A DNA stretch of 21,498 bases from Clostridiales bacterium UBA1206. GTDB taxonomy: Bacteria > Bacillota > Clostridia > Oscillospirales > CAG-382. The stretch covers positions 1,475 to 22,972 of the forward strand of contig DBXS01000022.1 in the NCBI GenBank assembly GCA_002310055.1, read 5' to 3'. The notes beneath the pieces are model-generated. The model ran no database searches. It saw only the letters and a list, made by a program, of their open reading frames with translations, and had not been told where the DNA came from. Positions 16,262-21,498 of the stretch are shown here, piece after piece. Position 1 is the first letter of the stretch, and the number at the start of each line of letters is the position of its first letter. The translations under genes were made by a program, and so were the position numbers.

Positions 16262-16807
16262 ATGAAAAAATTCAGATGCCCCATTTGCGGCTACATCCAC
16301 GAAGGCGACACGCCCCCTGAATCCTGCCCCGTATGCAAAGCTCCCGGCAGCAAATTCGTCGAGCTCGAAGAGACCAGAGTCTGGGCGGCGGAGCACGTCG
16401 TAGGCGCGGGTAAAAAGATCGATCCGCGCGTTATCGAAGGACTTCGTTCCAATTTCACCGGCGAATGCACCGAAGTCGGCATGTATCTCGCCATGGCGCG
16501 CGTCGCGCACCGCGAAGGATACCCCGAAATAGGCCTTTACTGGGAAAAAGCCGCTTATGAAGAAGCCGAACACGCCGCCAAGTTCGCCGAGCTTTTAGGC
16601 GAAGTGGTGAGCGATTCCACCAAGGTCAACCTGCAAAAGCGCGTCGAGGCCGAATACGGCGCCACGCTCGGCAAGACCGAGCTCGCCAAGCTCGCCAAAG
16701 AGCTGGGCTACGACGCCATCCACGACACCGTTCACGAAATGGCGCGCGACGAAGCCCGCCACGGCAAAGCGCTCGAAGGCCTGCTCAAGAGATATTTCAA
16801 AGACTGA
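16262..16807 (+). CDS. Reverse rubrerythrin (N-terminal rubredoxin domain)
   Basis: The 181-residue protein is a cytoplasmic peroxide-scavenging iron protein of strict anaerobes. The rubredoxin-like iron site comes first (C6-x2-C9 and C22-x2-C25), followed by the ferritin-like diiron four-helix domain with EEAEH and DEARH motifs. This domain order is the reverse of classical rubrerythrin. Reverse rubrerythrins of clostridia act as terminal components of NADH peroxidase. GGAGG precedes the ATG. It is the second gene after pspC. All metal ligands that I can locate are present. Confidence 0.93.
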   Translation: MKKFRCPICGYIHEGDTPPESCPVCKAPGSKFVELEETRVWAAEHVVGAGKKIDPRVIEGLRSNFTGECTEVGMYLAMARVAHREGYPEIGLYWEKAAYEEAEHAAKFAELLGEVVSDSTKVNLQKRVEAEYGATLGKTELAKLAKELGYDAIHDTVHEMARDEARHGKALEGLLKRYFKD

Positions 16808-16823
16808 AAAACCGAATATCAAA

Positions 16824-16850
16824 AAGGGGCGAGGTAAACACTTGCCCCTT
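16824..16850 (+). terminator. Hairpin terminator after rubrerythrin, weak T-tract
   Basis: The 10-bp stem AAGGGGCGAG/CTTGCCCCTT (16824-16833 and 16841-16850, one G-T wobble) is followed by GTTCATC, so termination may be incomplete and read into the SGNH gene. Confidence 0.65.
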
Positions 16851-16897
16851 GTTCATCAAATAAGCAAACATTCTTTACGGAAAGGTGTTTTGAAGAC

Positions 16898-17968
16898 GTG
16901 GAAATCGAAAAGATAGACAAAAACTTTAAAAAAGACCGCGTGGAAGAGACCGGCGGCAAACTCTGTTATACAGTCCCGTGCGAGGGGTTCGATCTTTACG
17001 GCGTGTTTTACGACGAAAAGCGCGGGCTCTTCATGCGCATGGACGGCGACGTGGCGTCGCGCGTCAGTCCGGGCGTTTCGTATCTTGCTTCATATACCTC
17101 GGGCGGACGTCTCAGGTTCAGGACCGATTCGTCCGTCATAGGCATATCCGTCGCATACGACGCGCTCTGCAATATGCCTCATATGCCTCTCACGGGCAGC
17201 AGCGGGTTCGTCCTGCTCGAAAAGGTCGGCAACGTTTATAAAAACGTCTGCGTCTTCAGGCCCAATCCCGATGAAAAAAGCGGTTACACGGGCGAAGTCA
17301 AAGTGAACGGCGGTATTGCCCGCGAATACGTGCTGTATTTTCCGCTTTACAACAGCGTGAAAGAGCTCAAGATATATCTCGATCCCGCGTCGTCGCTTTA
17401 CGAGCCGGAAAAATACCGCGATAAGGCGCCGGTCCTCTATTACGGCGCATCTATCGATCAGGGCGGCTGCGCTTCCCGCCCCGACAGCAGCTACCCGGCG
17501 ATACTTTCCAAATGGAACGATATCGATTTTATAAACCTCGGCTTTTCCGGCAACTGCATGGGCGAACAGCTCATGGCGGAATACCTTACCGGTATAGAAT
17601 GCAGTATGCTTTTCATGGCTTACGACGGCAACGCGCCCGATGCGGCGTTCCTTGAAAAAACGCATTACCCGTTTTACCAGACGTACCGCAAAGTCAAAAA
17701 GAATATCCCCGTGGTGTTTATGTCGGTGCCGTGTTTCGAGACTTTCGCCGAATCGCCCGTGCGGCGGGGCGTGCTTTACGATTCGTACCTTAAAGCCCGC
17801 GCCGCCGGCGACGAAAACGTATACTTTATCGACGGCGAAACGCTGTTCGGCGACCGCGACAGGGAAATATGTACCGTCGAAGGCGTGCATCCCAACGACC
17901 TGGGATTCTACCGCATGGCGCAGGTGATTTATAAGACCTTCGGTATTATCGGCGCCGAATTCCTGTGA
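16898..17968 (+). CDS. SGNH-family esterase/acylhydrolase
   Basis: The 356-residue protein has two parts: an N-terminal beta-sandwich (about 1-165), like the domain seen in front of the esterase SGNH_hydro-type family, and an SGNH hydrolase domain (about 175-356). Block I is YYGASIDQGGCASRP with nucleophile S185, block II is LGFSGN, and the C-terminal motif is VEGVHPNDLGFYRMA with H331. The catalytic D of the usual DxxH is E328 here. No signal peptide is present, so it probably acts in the cytoplasm, for example on acetyl groups of imported sugars. The start is a GTG at 16898, with AAAGG 12 bases upstream. No clear promoter is seen in the 90 bases after rubrerythrin. Confidence 0.88.
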   Translation: MEIEKIDKNFKKDRVEETGGKLCYTVPCEGFDLYGVFYDEKRGLFMRMDGDVASRVSPGVSYLASYTSGGRLRFRTDSSVIGISVAYDALCNMPHMPLTGSSGFVLLEKVGNVYKNVCVFRPNPDEKSGYTGEVKVNGGIAREYVLYFPLYNSVKELKIYLDPASSLYEPEKYRDKAPVLYYGASIDQGGCASRPDSSYPAILSKWNDIDFINLGFSGNCMGEQLMAEYLTGIECSMLFMAYDGNAPDAAFLEKTHYPFYQTYRKVKKNIPVVFMSVPCFETFAESPVRRGVLYDSYLKARAAGDENVYFIDGETLFGDRDREICTVEGVHPNDLGFYRMAQVIYKTFGIIGAEFL

Positions 17969-17997
17969 ATACGGCGCCCGTGACCGCATAAAAAGCA

Positions 17998-18026
17998 TTG
18001 ACTTTGCTTACCGCGCGTGGTATAAT
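17998..18026 (+). promoter_or_regulatory. Promoter of the 220-residue lipoprotein gene
   Basis: TTGACT (17998-18003) and a perfect TATAAT (18021-18026) are spaced by 17 bases. Confidence 0.83.
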
Positions 18027-18067
18027 AAAAAAAGAAATAAAGCAGCCTTATTTAAGGAGGAACGGAA

Positions 18068-18730
18068 ATGAAAGGTATCATCAGAAAAATAATATGCGTC
18101 CTGCTCGTGCTGGCGGTCGCGTTCGCGCTTGCGGCGTGCAATTCTTCGGGCGAAGAAAATTCCAAACAGGAACCCGCGTCCGAACAGAGCAAGCCCGCGG
18201 CCGACGAACCCACGCAGGGCGATATAAACGTTTCGGAATATTCGTATAAAAACGAATCTCTGGGACTCGCCATCAAGCTGGACGACGGCTGGAGCATCCG
18301 CTCGCCGGAAGAACTTCTGCAGCTCATAGGCAGCACGAGCTTCGGCGACGCCATCAAAAACGCGCCGCTCACCTACGATTTTTACGCCGTGCGGCTCATC
18401 AGCACCGCGAGCATAAACATCATATTCGAGAATATGAAAAAATCGGTAGGTAAGGTGTATACCGAAAGCGAATATCTCGATCTCGCCAAGACGAGCGTCA
18501 AAACGCAGGTCGAAGCCGCGGGGCTTAACGTCAACAAGCTCGAACTCATCAAACGCACCGTCGCCGGCAGGGAACTCAACGGATATCACATAGTGCTCGA
18601 ATCCGGCGGCACGTTGGTATATGAATACATCTTCGCCATCAGAGTGGGCGAATATATGGCAAGCATCACGCTCGCCTCCCCCTCTATGGATGAACTCGAA
18701 ACGCTCGTCGGGCTGTTTTATCCGGCGTAA
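18068..18730 (+). CDS. Uncharacterised lipoprotein, PsbP/Mog1-like fold possible
   Basis: The 220-residue product has a signal peptide and lipobox LAAC (Cys24), a Ser/Glu/Pro-rich linker (about 25-55) and one compact alpha/beta domain (about 58-220). The domain pattern (a short YKNESLGLAIKLDDGW strand pair, then helices and paired strands around LNGYHIVLES and VYEYIFAI) resembles small lipoproteins of clostridia with a PsbP/Mog1-like fold, whose function is not established. AAGGAGG lies 7 bases before the ATG. It is a single gene between its own promoter and terminator. Confidence 0.85.
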   Translation: MKGIIRKIICVLLVLAVAFALAACNSSGEENSKQEPASEQSKPAADEPTQGDINVSEYSYKNESLGLAIKLDDGWSIRSPEELLQLIGSTSFGDAIKNAPLTYDFYAVRLISTASINIIFENMKKSVGKVYTESEYLDLAKTSVKTQVEAAGLNVNKLELIKRTVAGRELNGYHIVLESGGTLVYEYIFAIRVGEYMASITLASPSMDELETLVGLFYPA

Positions 18731-18753
18731 GGCGCGGCGATACGCGCAAAAAC

Positions 18754-18784
18754 GGACGCGGTTTTATAAAATCGCGTCCTTTTC
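18754..18784 (+). terminator. Rho-independent terminator after the lipoprotein gene
   Basis: The stem GGACGCG/CGCGTCC (18754-18760 and 18773-18779), extended by G-T and T-A pairs across TTTTATAAAA, is followed by TTTTCT. Confidence 0.85.
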
Positions 18785-18786
18785 TA

Positions 18787-18815
18787 TTGACAAATCGTTC
18801 ACTTTGTGTTAATAT
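18787..18815 (+). promoter_or_regulatory. Promoter of the CBM9-like surface protein
   Basis: A perfect TTGACA (18787-18792) and TAATAT (18810-18815) are spaced by 17 bases. The leader is about 40 bases and ends in GAAAGGAAG before the ATG. Confidence 0.75.
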
Positions 18816-18860
18816 GTCAAACAGAGCAATATCAAAAAAAACTGAAAGGAAGCAATTCTA

Positions 18861-19934
18861 ATGAAAAAACTCATTGCACTTCTCATTGCGCTCGCAGTTA
18901 TGCTTTCCGCTCTCACCGTCCTCGTTTCCGCCGACGGCGAAGAAGATTATGTTGAACGCGAACTGACCATTTACGAAATCGAGACCGCTCCCACTATCGA
19001 CGGCGTTATTGCAGACGGCGAATATCACCTCGTCTCTTCCTGGCCGCTCGATAAGGACGAGTTCATCTCCCGCGGCGACTACGTTCAGAACATCGACGTT
19101 GAGTACTATATGTGCTACGACGAAAACAACCTCTATTTCGCAGTCAAAGCTCAGTGCGACGGCGAACACGTAGCCCGTATGGATAAAAGTCCCAAATACG
19201 TTTTCAACGCGCATCACCTTATGACTCTCATCATCCCCGACGATCCCGCCAGAGTCGACGATGCGGGCAAAGACGTTTATCCCGGTCAGGAAGCTACCTG
19301 GAGCGACCTCAACAGCGGCAACTTTGCTTATGAGTTCACCACCATCTTCTCCAGCGAAGCCACCGGCAACCACGACGCAAACGTTCCCTTTGCCACCAAC
19401 CACTTTATGGATATGAAATCCAAGATGACGTTCTGCACCGCTCATACCGACGGCTACGATATCTATGAGATCGCTATGCCCTGGTCCGCTATGACCAACA
19501 GCAAGAACACCACCGCCCTCACTCCCACGGAAGGCACCGTGTTCGGCTTCGACAGCACGCTCGGCCTTACCGATATCAGCGGTATAAATGAAGTTATCGC
19601 AAACGACGGCTATGACGGCGCAAACGGCGTTTACTACGGCAACTACCTCTATTTTGCCGATTGCTACGGCCACGGCGCTAAAGACCTCAGACACGCCTGC
19701 GTTGTCACTCTCGGCGGCACCGCTCCCGTAACCCCGGTCGACGAAAGCGACGAAGAATCCACTCCCGCGGAAGAATCCACTCCCGCAGAGGAATCCACCC
19801 CTGCCGAAGAATCCAAACCCGCTGAAGAATCCAAACCCGTCACCCCGACCACCGGCGACGCGGGCATCATCGCTCTCGCAGTTGTTTCCGTCATCGCTCT
19901 CGGCGGCGCTGTCGTGATCAAAAAGAGCAAATAA
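18861..19934 (+). CDS. CBM9-like surface protein with Pro-Glu-Ser stalk and membrane anchor
   Basis: The 357-residue product has a signal peptide (1 to about 24), a domain resembling carbohydrate-binding module 9 (about 38-290; APTIDGVIADGEY near its start, then NLYFAVKAQCDG, and YEIAMPWSAM near its end), a stalk of five 6-residue repeats (298-327) and a C-terminal TPTTGDAG followed by a hydrophobic helix (about 336-352) and KKSK. CBM9 domains bind sugar chain ends. The tail resembles a sortase-type signal, with TPTTGD in place of LPxTG, but could simply be a membrane anchor. Codon use is T-richer and more uniform than neighbours, which suggests high expression. It has its own promoter and a weak terminator hairpin downstream. 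Confidence 0.85.
   Translation: MKKLIALLIALAVMLSALTVLVSADGEEDYVERELTIYEIETAPTIDGVIADGEYHLVSSWPLDKDEFISRGDYVQNIDVEYYMCYDENNLYFAVKAQCDGEHVARMDKSPKYVFNAHHLMTLIIPDDPARVDDAGKDVYPGQEATWSDLNSGNFAYEFTTIFSSEATGNHDANVPFATNHFMDMKSKMTFCTAHTDGYDIYEIAMPWSAMTNSKNTTALTPTEGTVFGFDSTLGLTDISGINEVIANDGYDGANGVYYGNYLYFADCYGHGAKDLRHACVVTLGGTAPVTPVDESDEESTPAEESTPAEESTPAEESKPAEESKPVTPTTGDAGIIALAVVSVIALGGAVVIKKSK
19752..19841 (+). repeat. Five 18-bp in-frame repeats encoding the stalk
   Basis: Five consecutive units encode EESTPA, EESTPA, EESTPA, EESKPA and EESKPV. Units differ mainly at third codon positions. Repeat number could vary between strains by slippage or recombination, changing stalk length. Confidence 0.9.
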
Positions 19935-19968
19935 TCCCGGTTTGCCAAAGCAAAAATAATCAGATATG

Positions 19969-19996
19969 CACTCGGGGGCGTCCGCGTCCCCGAGTG
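19969..19996 (+). terminator. Hairpin after the CBM9-like gene, poor T-tract
   Basis: A perfect 9-bp stem CACTCGGGG/CCCCGAGTG (19969-19977 and 19988-19996) is followed by TGTTG rather than a T run. It may be a partial terminator or processing hairpin ahead of the small membrane gene. Confidence 0.5.
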
Positions 19997-20020
19997 TGTT
20001 GCTGTAAAGGTGCGTCGTTT

Positions 20021-20281
20021 ATGGAAACATTGATGCATATAGATTACTGTTACCTTATACCGGCGGCGTTCGTCGGTATCATCGCGGCGGTCGTGCTGCT
20101 CATACTGCGCCGCAAGCGCGGCGGCAAGCGCCCAAAACATTCCCGCGCGTATCTCGTCACGGCGATACTGCTCATACTGTTCGCTTTCGTCGCCGTCGTC
20201 GTGCTGCCGATCGTGGAATTCGCGTATTACATGATCCGTTTCGGCGTCGCCGTGTTTTTCGCCGGGCTCAAGTCGTTCTGA
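20021..20281 (+). CDS. Small integral membrane protein, unknown
   Basis: The 86-residue product has two clear hydrophobic helices (about 12-29 and 43-65), a basic loop between them (RRKRGGKRPKH), and a third weakly hydrophobic segment near the end. The basic loop suggests it faces the cytoplasm. I do not recognise a family. GTAAAGG lies about 10 bases before the ATG. No promoter of its own is visible, so it may depend on readthrough from the CBM9-like gene. No terminator is seen after it. Confidence 0.65.
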   Translation: METLMHIDYCYLIPAAFVGIIAAVVLLILRRKRGGKRPKHSRAYLVTAILLILFAFVAVVVLPIVEFAYYMIRFGVAVFFAGLKSF

Positions 20282-20373
20282 CCGCCGTTCACGAAAAAAG
20301 CGATCAAAAGGAAATCGGCGGGAGTTCAAAAAGATATACGCAAAAATAGTTGCGCTTTTGACAAAAATCGGTC

Positions 20374-20402
20374 TTGACACGGGCGCAATGTTATGTTATA
20401 AT
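20374..20402 (+). promoter_or_regulatory. Strong promoter of the tRNA-Ala locus
   Basis: A perfect TTGACA (20374-20379) and a perfect TATAAT (20397-20402) are spaced by 17 bases. Transcription should start near 20409, about 19 bases before the truncated first tRNA copy and about 207 bases before the intact tRNA. Confidence 0.88.
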
Positions 20403-20427
20403 CACCGTTGCACAAAATAAGACATCC

Positions 20428-20447
20428 GGGGCGTTAGCGCAGTTGGG
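20428..20447 (+). repeat. Duplicated 5' end of tRNA-Ala (truncated copy)
   Basis: These 20 bases are identical to the first 20 bases of the intact tRNA at 20616. They sit at the natural distance from the promoter for a tRNA 5' end. After base 20447 the sequence diverges; the D-stem strand AGCGC recurs at 20457-20461, but no anticodon or T arm follows. Confidence 0.85.
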
Positions 20448-20615
20448 CTCAACGGTCGAGCGCCGCCTGCGGCGGATGCAGCGAGACCGGTGATGCGCAG
20501 CGACCGCGCTTTTGCGGCGAAGCGATAAGCGAAGACGAACAAAAACGCGAGCGTCGCAAGCCGAACGAACGCGAGAGTTACCTTAAACGTAAACAACATT
20601 TTTAATATCCCACAA
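20448..20615 (+). other. 168-bp insert between tRNA 5' duplicate and intact tRNA
   Basis: The insert is GC-rich and purine-rich at first, with a CGCCG/CGGCG hairpin (20461-20474) and an imperfect direct repeat of GATGCAGCGA and GATGCGCAGCGA, and becomes AT-rich near 20580-20610. It has no credible ORF and no terminator. The motif AAAACGCGAGCGTCGC loosely resembles the reverse complement of part of the repeats at 9882 and 10097. Confidence 0.6.
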
Positions 20616-20691
20616 GGGGCGTTAGCGCAGTTGGGAGCGCACAACACTGGCAGTGTTGGGGTCAGGGGTTCGAATCCCCTACGCTCCACCA
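20616..20691 (+). tRNA. tRNA-Ala(GGC)
   Basis: This is a complete 76-nt cloverleaf. The 7-bp acceptor GGGGCGT/ACGCTCC contains the G3-U70 wobble that defines tRNA-Ala. The anticodon stem CAACA/TGTTG holds loop CTGGCAG with anticodon GGC. The T arm is AGGGG-TTCGAAT-CCCCT, with discriminator A and an encoded CCA. Confidence 0.97.
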
Positions 20692-20692
20692 G

Positions 20693-20722
20693 AAAAAAGC
20701 ACTGCGTCAGCAGTGCTTTTTT
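20693..20722 (+). terminator. Rho-independent terminator after tRNA-Ala
   Basis: A perfect stem GCACTGC/GCAGTGC (20699-20705 and 20710-20716) with loop GTCA is flanked by AAAAAA and TTTTTT. Confidence 0.93.
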
Positions 20723-20723
20723 C

Positions 20724-20900
20724 AATGAAATTCGTTCCTGACGGAACGAGTGAAATATGCCTGCGGCATATGAAATACGCTACGCGTATGAAATGTGCTT
20801 CGCACATGAAGGAACGAATTTTATTTCACATTTTGCCGGGCGGCAAAATATTTCATAATCCGAAGGATTATTTCATATTGCGTAGCAATATTTCATTTCA
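20724..20900 (+). repeat. Seven-hairpin array with complementary spacers
   Basis: Seven short perfect hairpins follow one another: 20733-20748 (CGTTCC, loop TGAC), 20755-20771 (ATATGCC, TGC), 20775-20789 (ATACGC, TAC), 20793-20807 (ATGTGC, TTC), 20830-20849 (ATTTTGCC, GGGC), 20856-20870 (TAATCC, GAA) and 20875-20891 (ATATTGC, GTA). Stems differ in sequence but have similar length, mostly with 3-base loops. In the left half the hairpins are joined by TGAAAT, in the right half by ATTTCAT, the reverse complement. In addition GGAACGAATTT (20810-20820) can pair with AAATTCGTTCC (20728-20738), competing with the first hairpin. It lies between the tRNA-Ala terminator and the four-helix-bundle gene. 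Confidence 0.9.
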
Positions 20901-20902
20901 TA

Positions 20903-20911
20903 TGCTATAAT
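20903..20911 (+). promoter_or_regulatory. Extended -10 promoter of the four-helix/kinase operon
   Basis: TGCTATAAT (20903-20911) is a perfect extended -10 element. The expected -35 position falls in the last hairpin of the array and is poor, so hairpin structure or a bound protein could affect transcription. Confidence 0.6.
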
Positions 20912-20938
20912 TACTACAATTATCAGGAGGTGTTTTGG

Positions 20939-21286
20939 ATGAAAGAGAATAAACTTGTTGATTTATCTATGGGTTTTTCTGTTGAAATAATAAAACTATG
21001 TGAAACTATAAAAGGACATTATTCGCTTGCAAATCAACTGGAACGTTCCGCCACTTCCATTGGAGCAAATATCCACGAAGCCAATTATGCCCATGGCAAA
21101 GCTGATTTTGTTGCCAAACTGCAAATTGCACTGAAAGAGTGTTATGAAACGGAATACTGGCTTGAATTGTTTTCTAAAGCCGAATTGATCGATCAGTCAA
21201 TTTTTAAATCGCTATTTGATCATTGTGGAACAATCCGAAGAATATTGATTGCATCCGTCAACACTGCAAGGGAAAACATTAAATGA
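20939..21286 (+). CDS. Four-helix-bundle protein, S23/IVP (Avd-like) family
   Basis: The 115-residue product carries the hallmark QLERSATSIGANIHEAN (near residues 34-50) of the four-helix-bundle family first seen in intervening sequences of 23S rRNA genes and related to Avd of diversity-generating retroelements. It is predicted all-helical and cytoplasmic. AGGAGG lies 8 bases before the ATG at 20939; a GTG at 20930 overlaps that ribosome binding site and is rejected. The stop overlaps the next start by ATGA. Codon use is AT-rich compared with the rest of the window. No reverse transcriptase or rRNA is present here, so its nucleic-acid partner may be the adjacent hairpin array. That is inference. 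Confidence 0.88.
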   Translation: MKENKLVDLSMGFSVEIIKLCETIKGHYSLANQLERSATSIGANIHEANYAHGKADFVAKLQIALKECYETEYWLELFSKAELIDQSIFKSLFDHCGTIRRILIASVNTARENIK

Positions 21287-21498
21287 AGAATCATATATTA
21301 GTATGCGGATTAAACGGAAGCGGAAAATCCACGTTTGGGAAAGCGCTTGCAAAGGAGATCAACGCTGCTTTCAAAGATATTGAAGATTATTATTTTCCTG
21401 ACCGTCGAGCGGTAGATGCATATACGGATCCGCGAAGCCATGAGGAAGTTTCGGAATTATTATTAAACGATCTACTTGTTTTTGATAAAATCGTTCTT
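21283..21498 (+). CDS. P-loop kinase/ATPase, N-terminal part (runs off window)
   Basis: The frame is open from the ATG at 21283 to the window end (72 codons). Walker A is clear as GLNGSGKST (residues 9-17), right after the first strand HILVC. The next strand ends in a KDIEDYYFPDR stretch, as in AAA_18/zeta-toxin/AAA_33-type small kinases that phosphorylate nucleotides, sugars or other small molecules. The start overlaps the four-helix-bundle stop (ATGA), so the two are translationally coupled. The same AT-rich composition suggests joint acquisition. The Walker B/LID region lies outside, so the substrate class cannot be chosen. Confidence 0.8.
   Translation, partial: MKNHILVCGLNGSGKSTFGKALAKEINAAFKDIEDYYFPDRRAVDAYTDPRSHEEVSELLLNDLLVFDKIVL

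Noticed and set aside
20724..20900. CRISPR array
   Set aside because: Spacers are constant and the hairpins vary, the units are far too short, and no cas genes are nearby.
20939..21286. Diversity-generating retroelement (Avd)
   Set aside because: The protein is related, but no reverse transcriptase, template repeat or variable repeat is visible in the window.

Overview
The window looks like the chromosome of an anaerobic, low-oxygen-adapted Firmicute of class Clostridia, probably an uncultured gut lineage. Supporting signs are a GC-rich coding style, strong AGGAGG-type ribosome binding sites, near-perfect TTGACA/TATAAT promoters with 17-base spacers, many lipoproteins with an LxAC lipobox, C-terminal membrane anchors ending in KKSK, and a reverse rubrerythrin. 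No species name can be supported from the sequence alone.

Layout. Bases 1-84 hold the 3' part of tRNA-Pro(GGG) and its terminator. A short GH32 glycosidase follows (188-1276). At 1370-1475 a consensus promoter, a hairpin and a terminator form a very small transcription unit with no convincing ORF. An AT-rich minus-strand island (2356-1478) has its own promoter, a 45-codon remnant that begins like an AAA ATPase, and two small acidic genes. Then come a PlsC-type acyltransferase (2571-3431) and a 1528-residue secreted, membrane-anchored GH42-like multidomain protein (3558-8144), with a lipoprotein solute-binding protein close behind it (8184-9773).

A gene-free stretch (9774-10546) carries a strong terminator, two direct copies of a palindromic repeat of about 165 bp, and another large palindrome. 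A tightly overlapped ABC sugar importer follows: MsmX/UgpC-type ATPase, two permeases, and a second solute-binding lipoprotein that also has a C-terminal membrane helix (10547-15013). The GH42-like enzyme, the GH32 enzyme, the importer, an SGNH esterase and a CBM9-like surface protein together suggest capture and breakdown of (possibly acetylated) plant or host glycans. The actual substrate is not visible.

Bases 15125-20281 carry single genes or small operons: an OB-fold-like lipoprotein, PspC plus reverse rubrerythrin, the SGNH hydrolase, a small lipoprotein, the CBM9-like anchored protein, and a two-helix membrane protein. The right end (20374-21498) is the most unusual part. A promoter leads into a duplicated 20-nt tRNA-Ala 5' end, a 168-nt insert, an intact tRNA-Ala(GGC) and its terminator. 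Immediately after comes an array of seven short hairpins with complementary spacers, then an operon of an S23/Avd-like four-helix-bundle protein and a P-loop kinase that runs off the window. This hairpin-array/four-helix/kinase module is the best candidate for an undescribed system.
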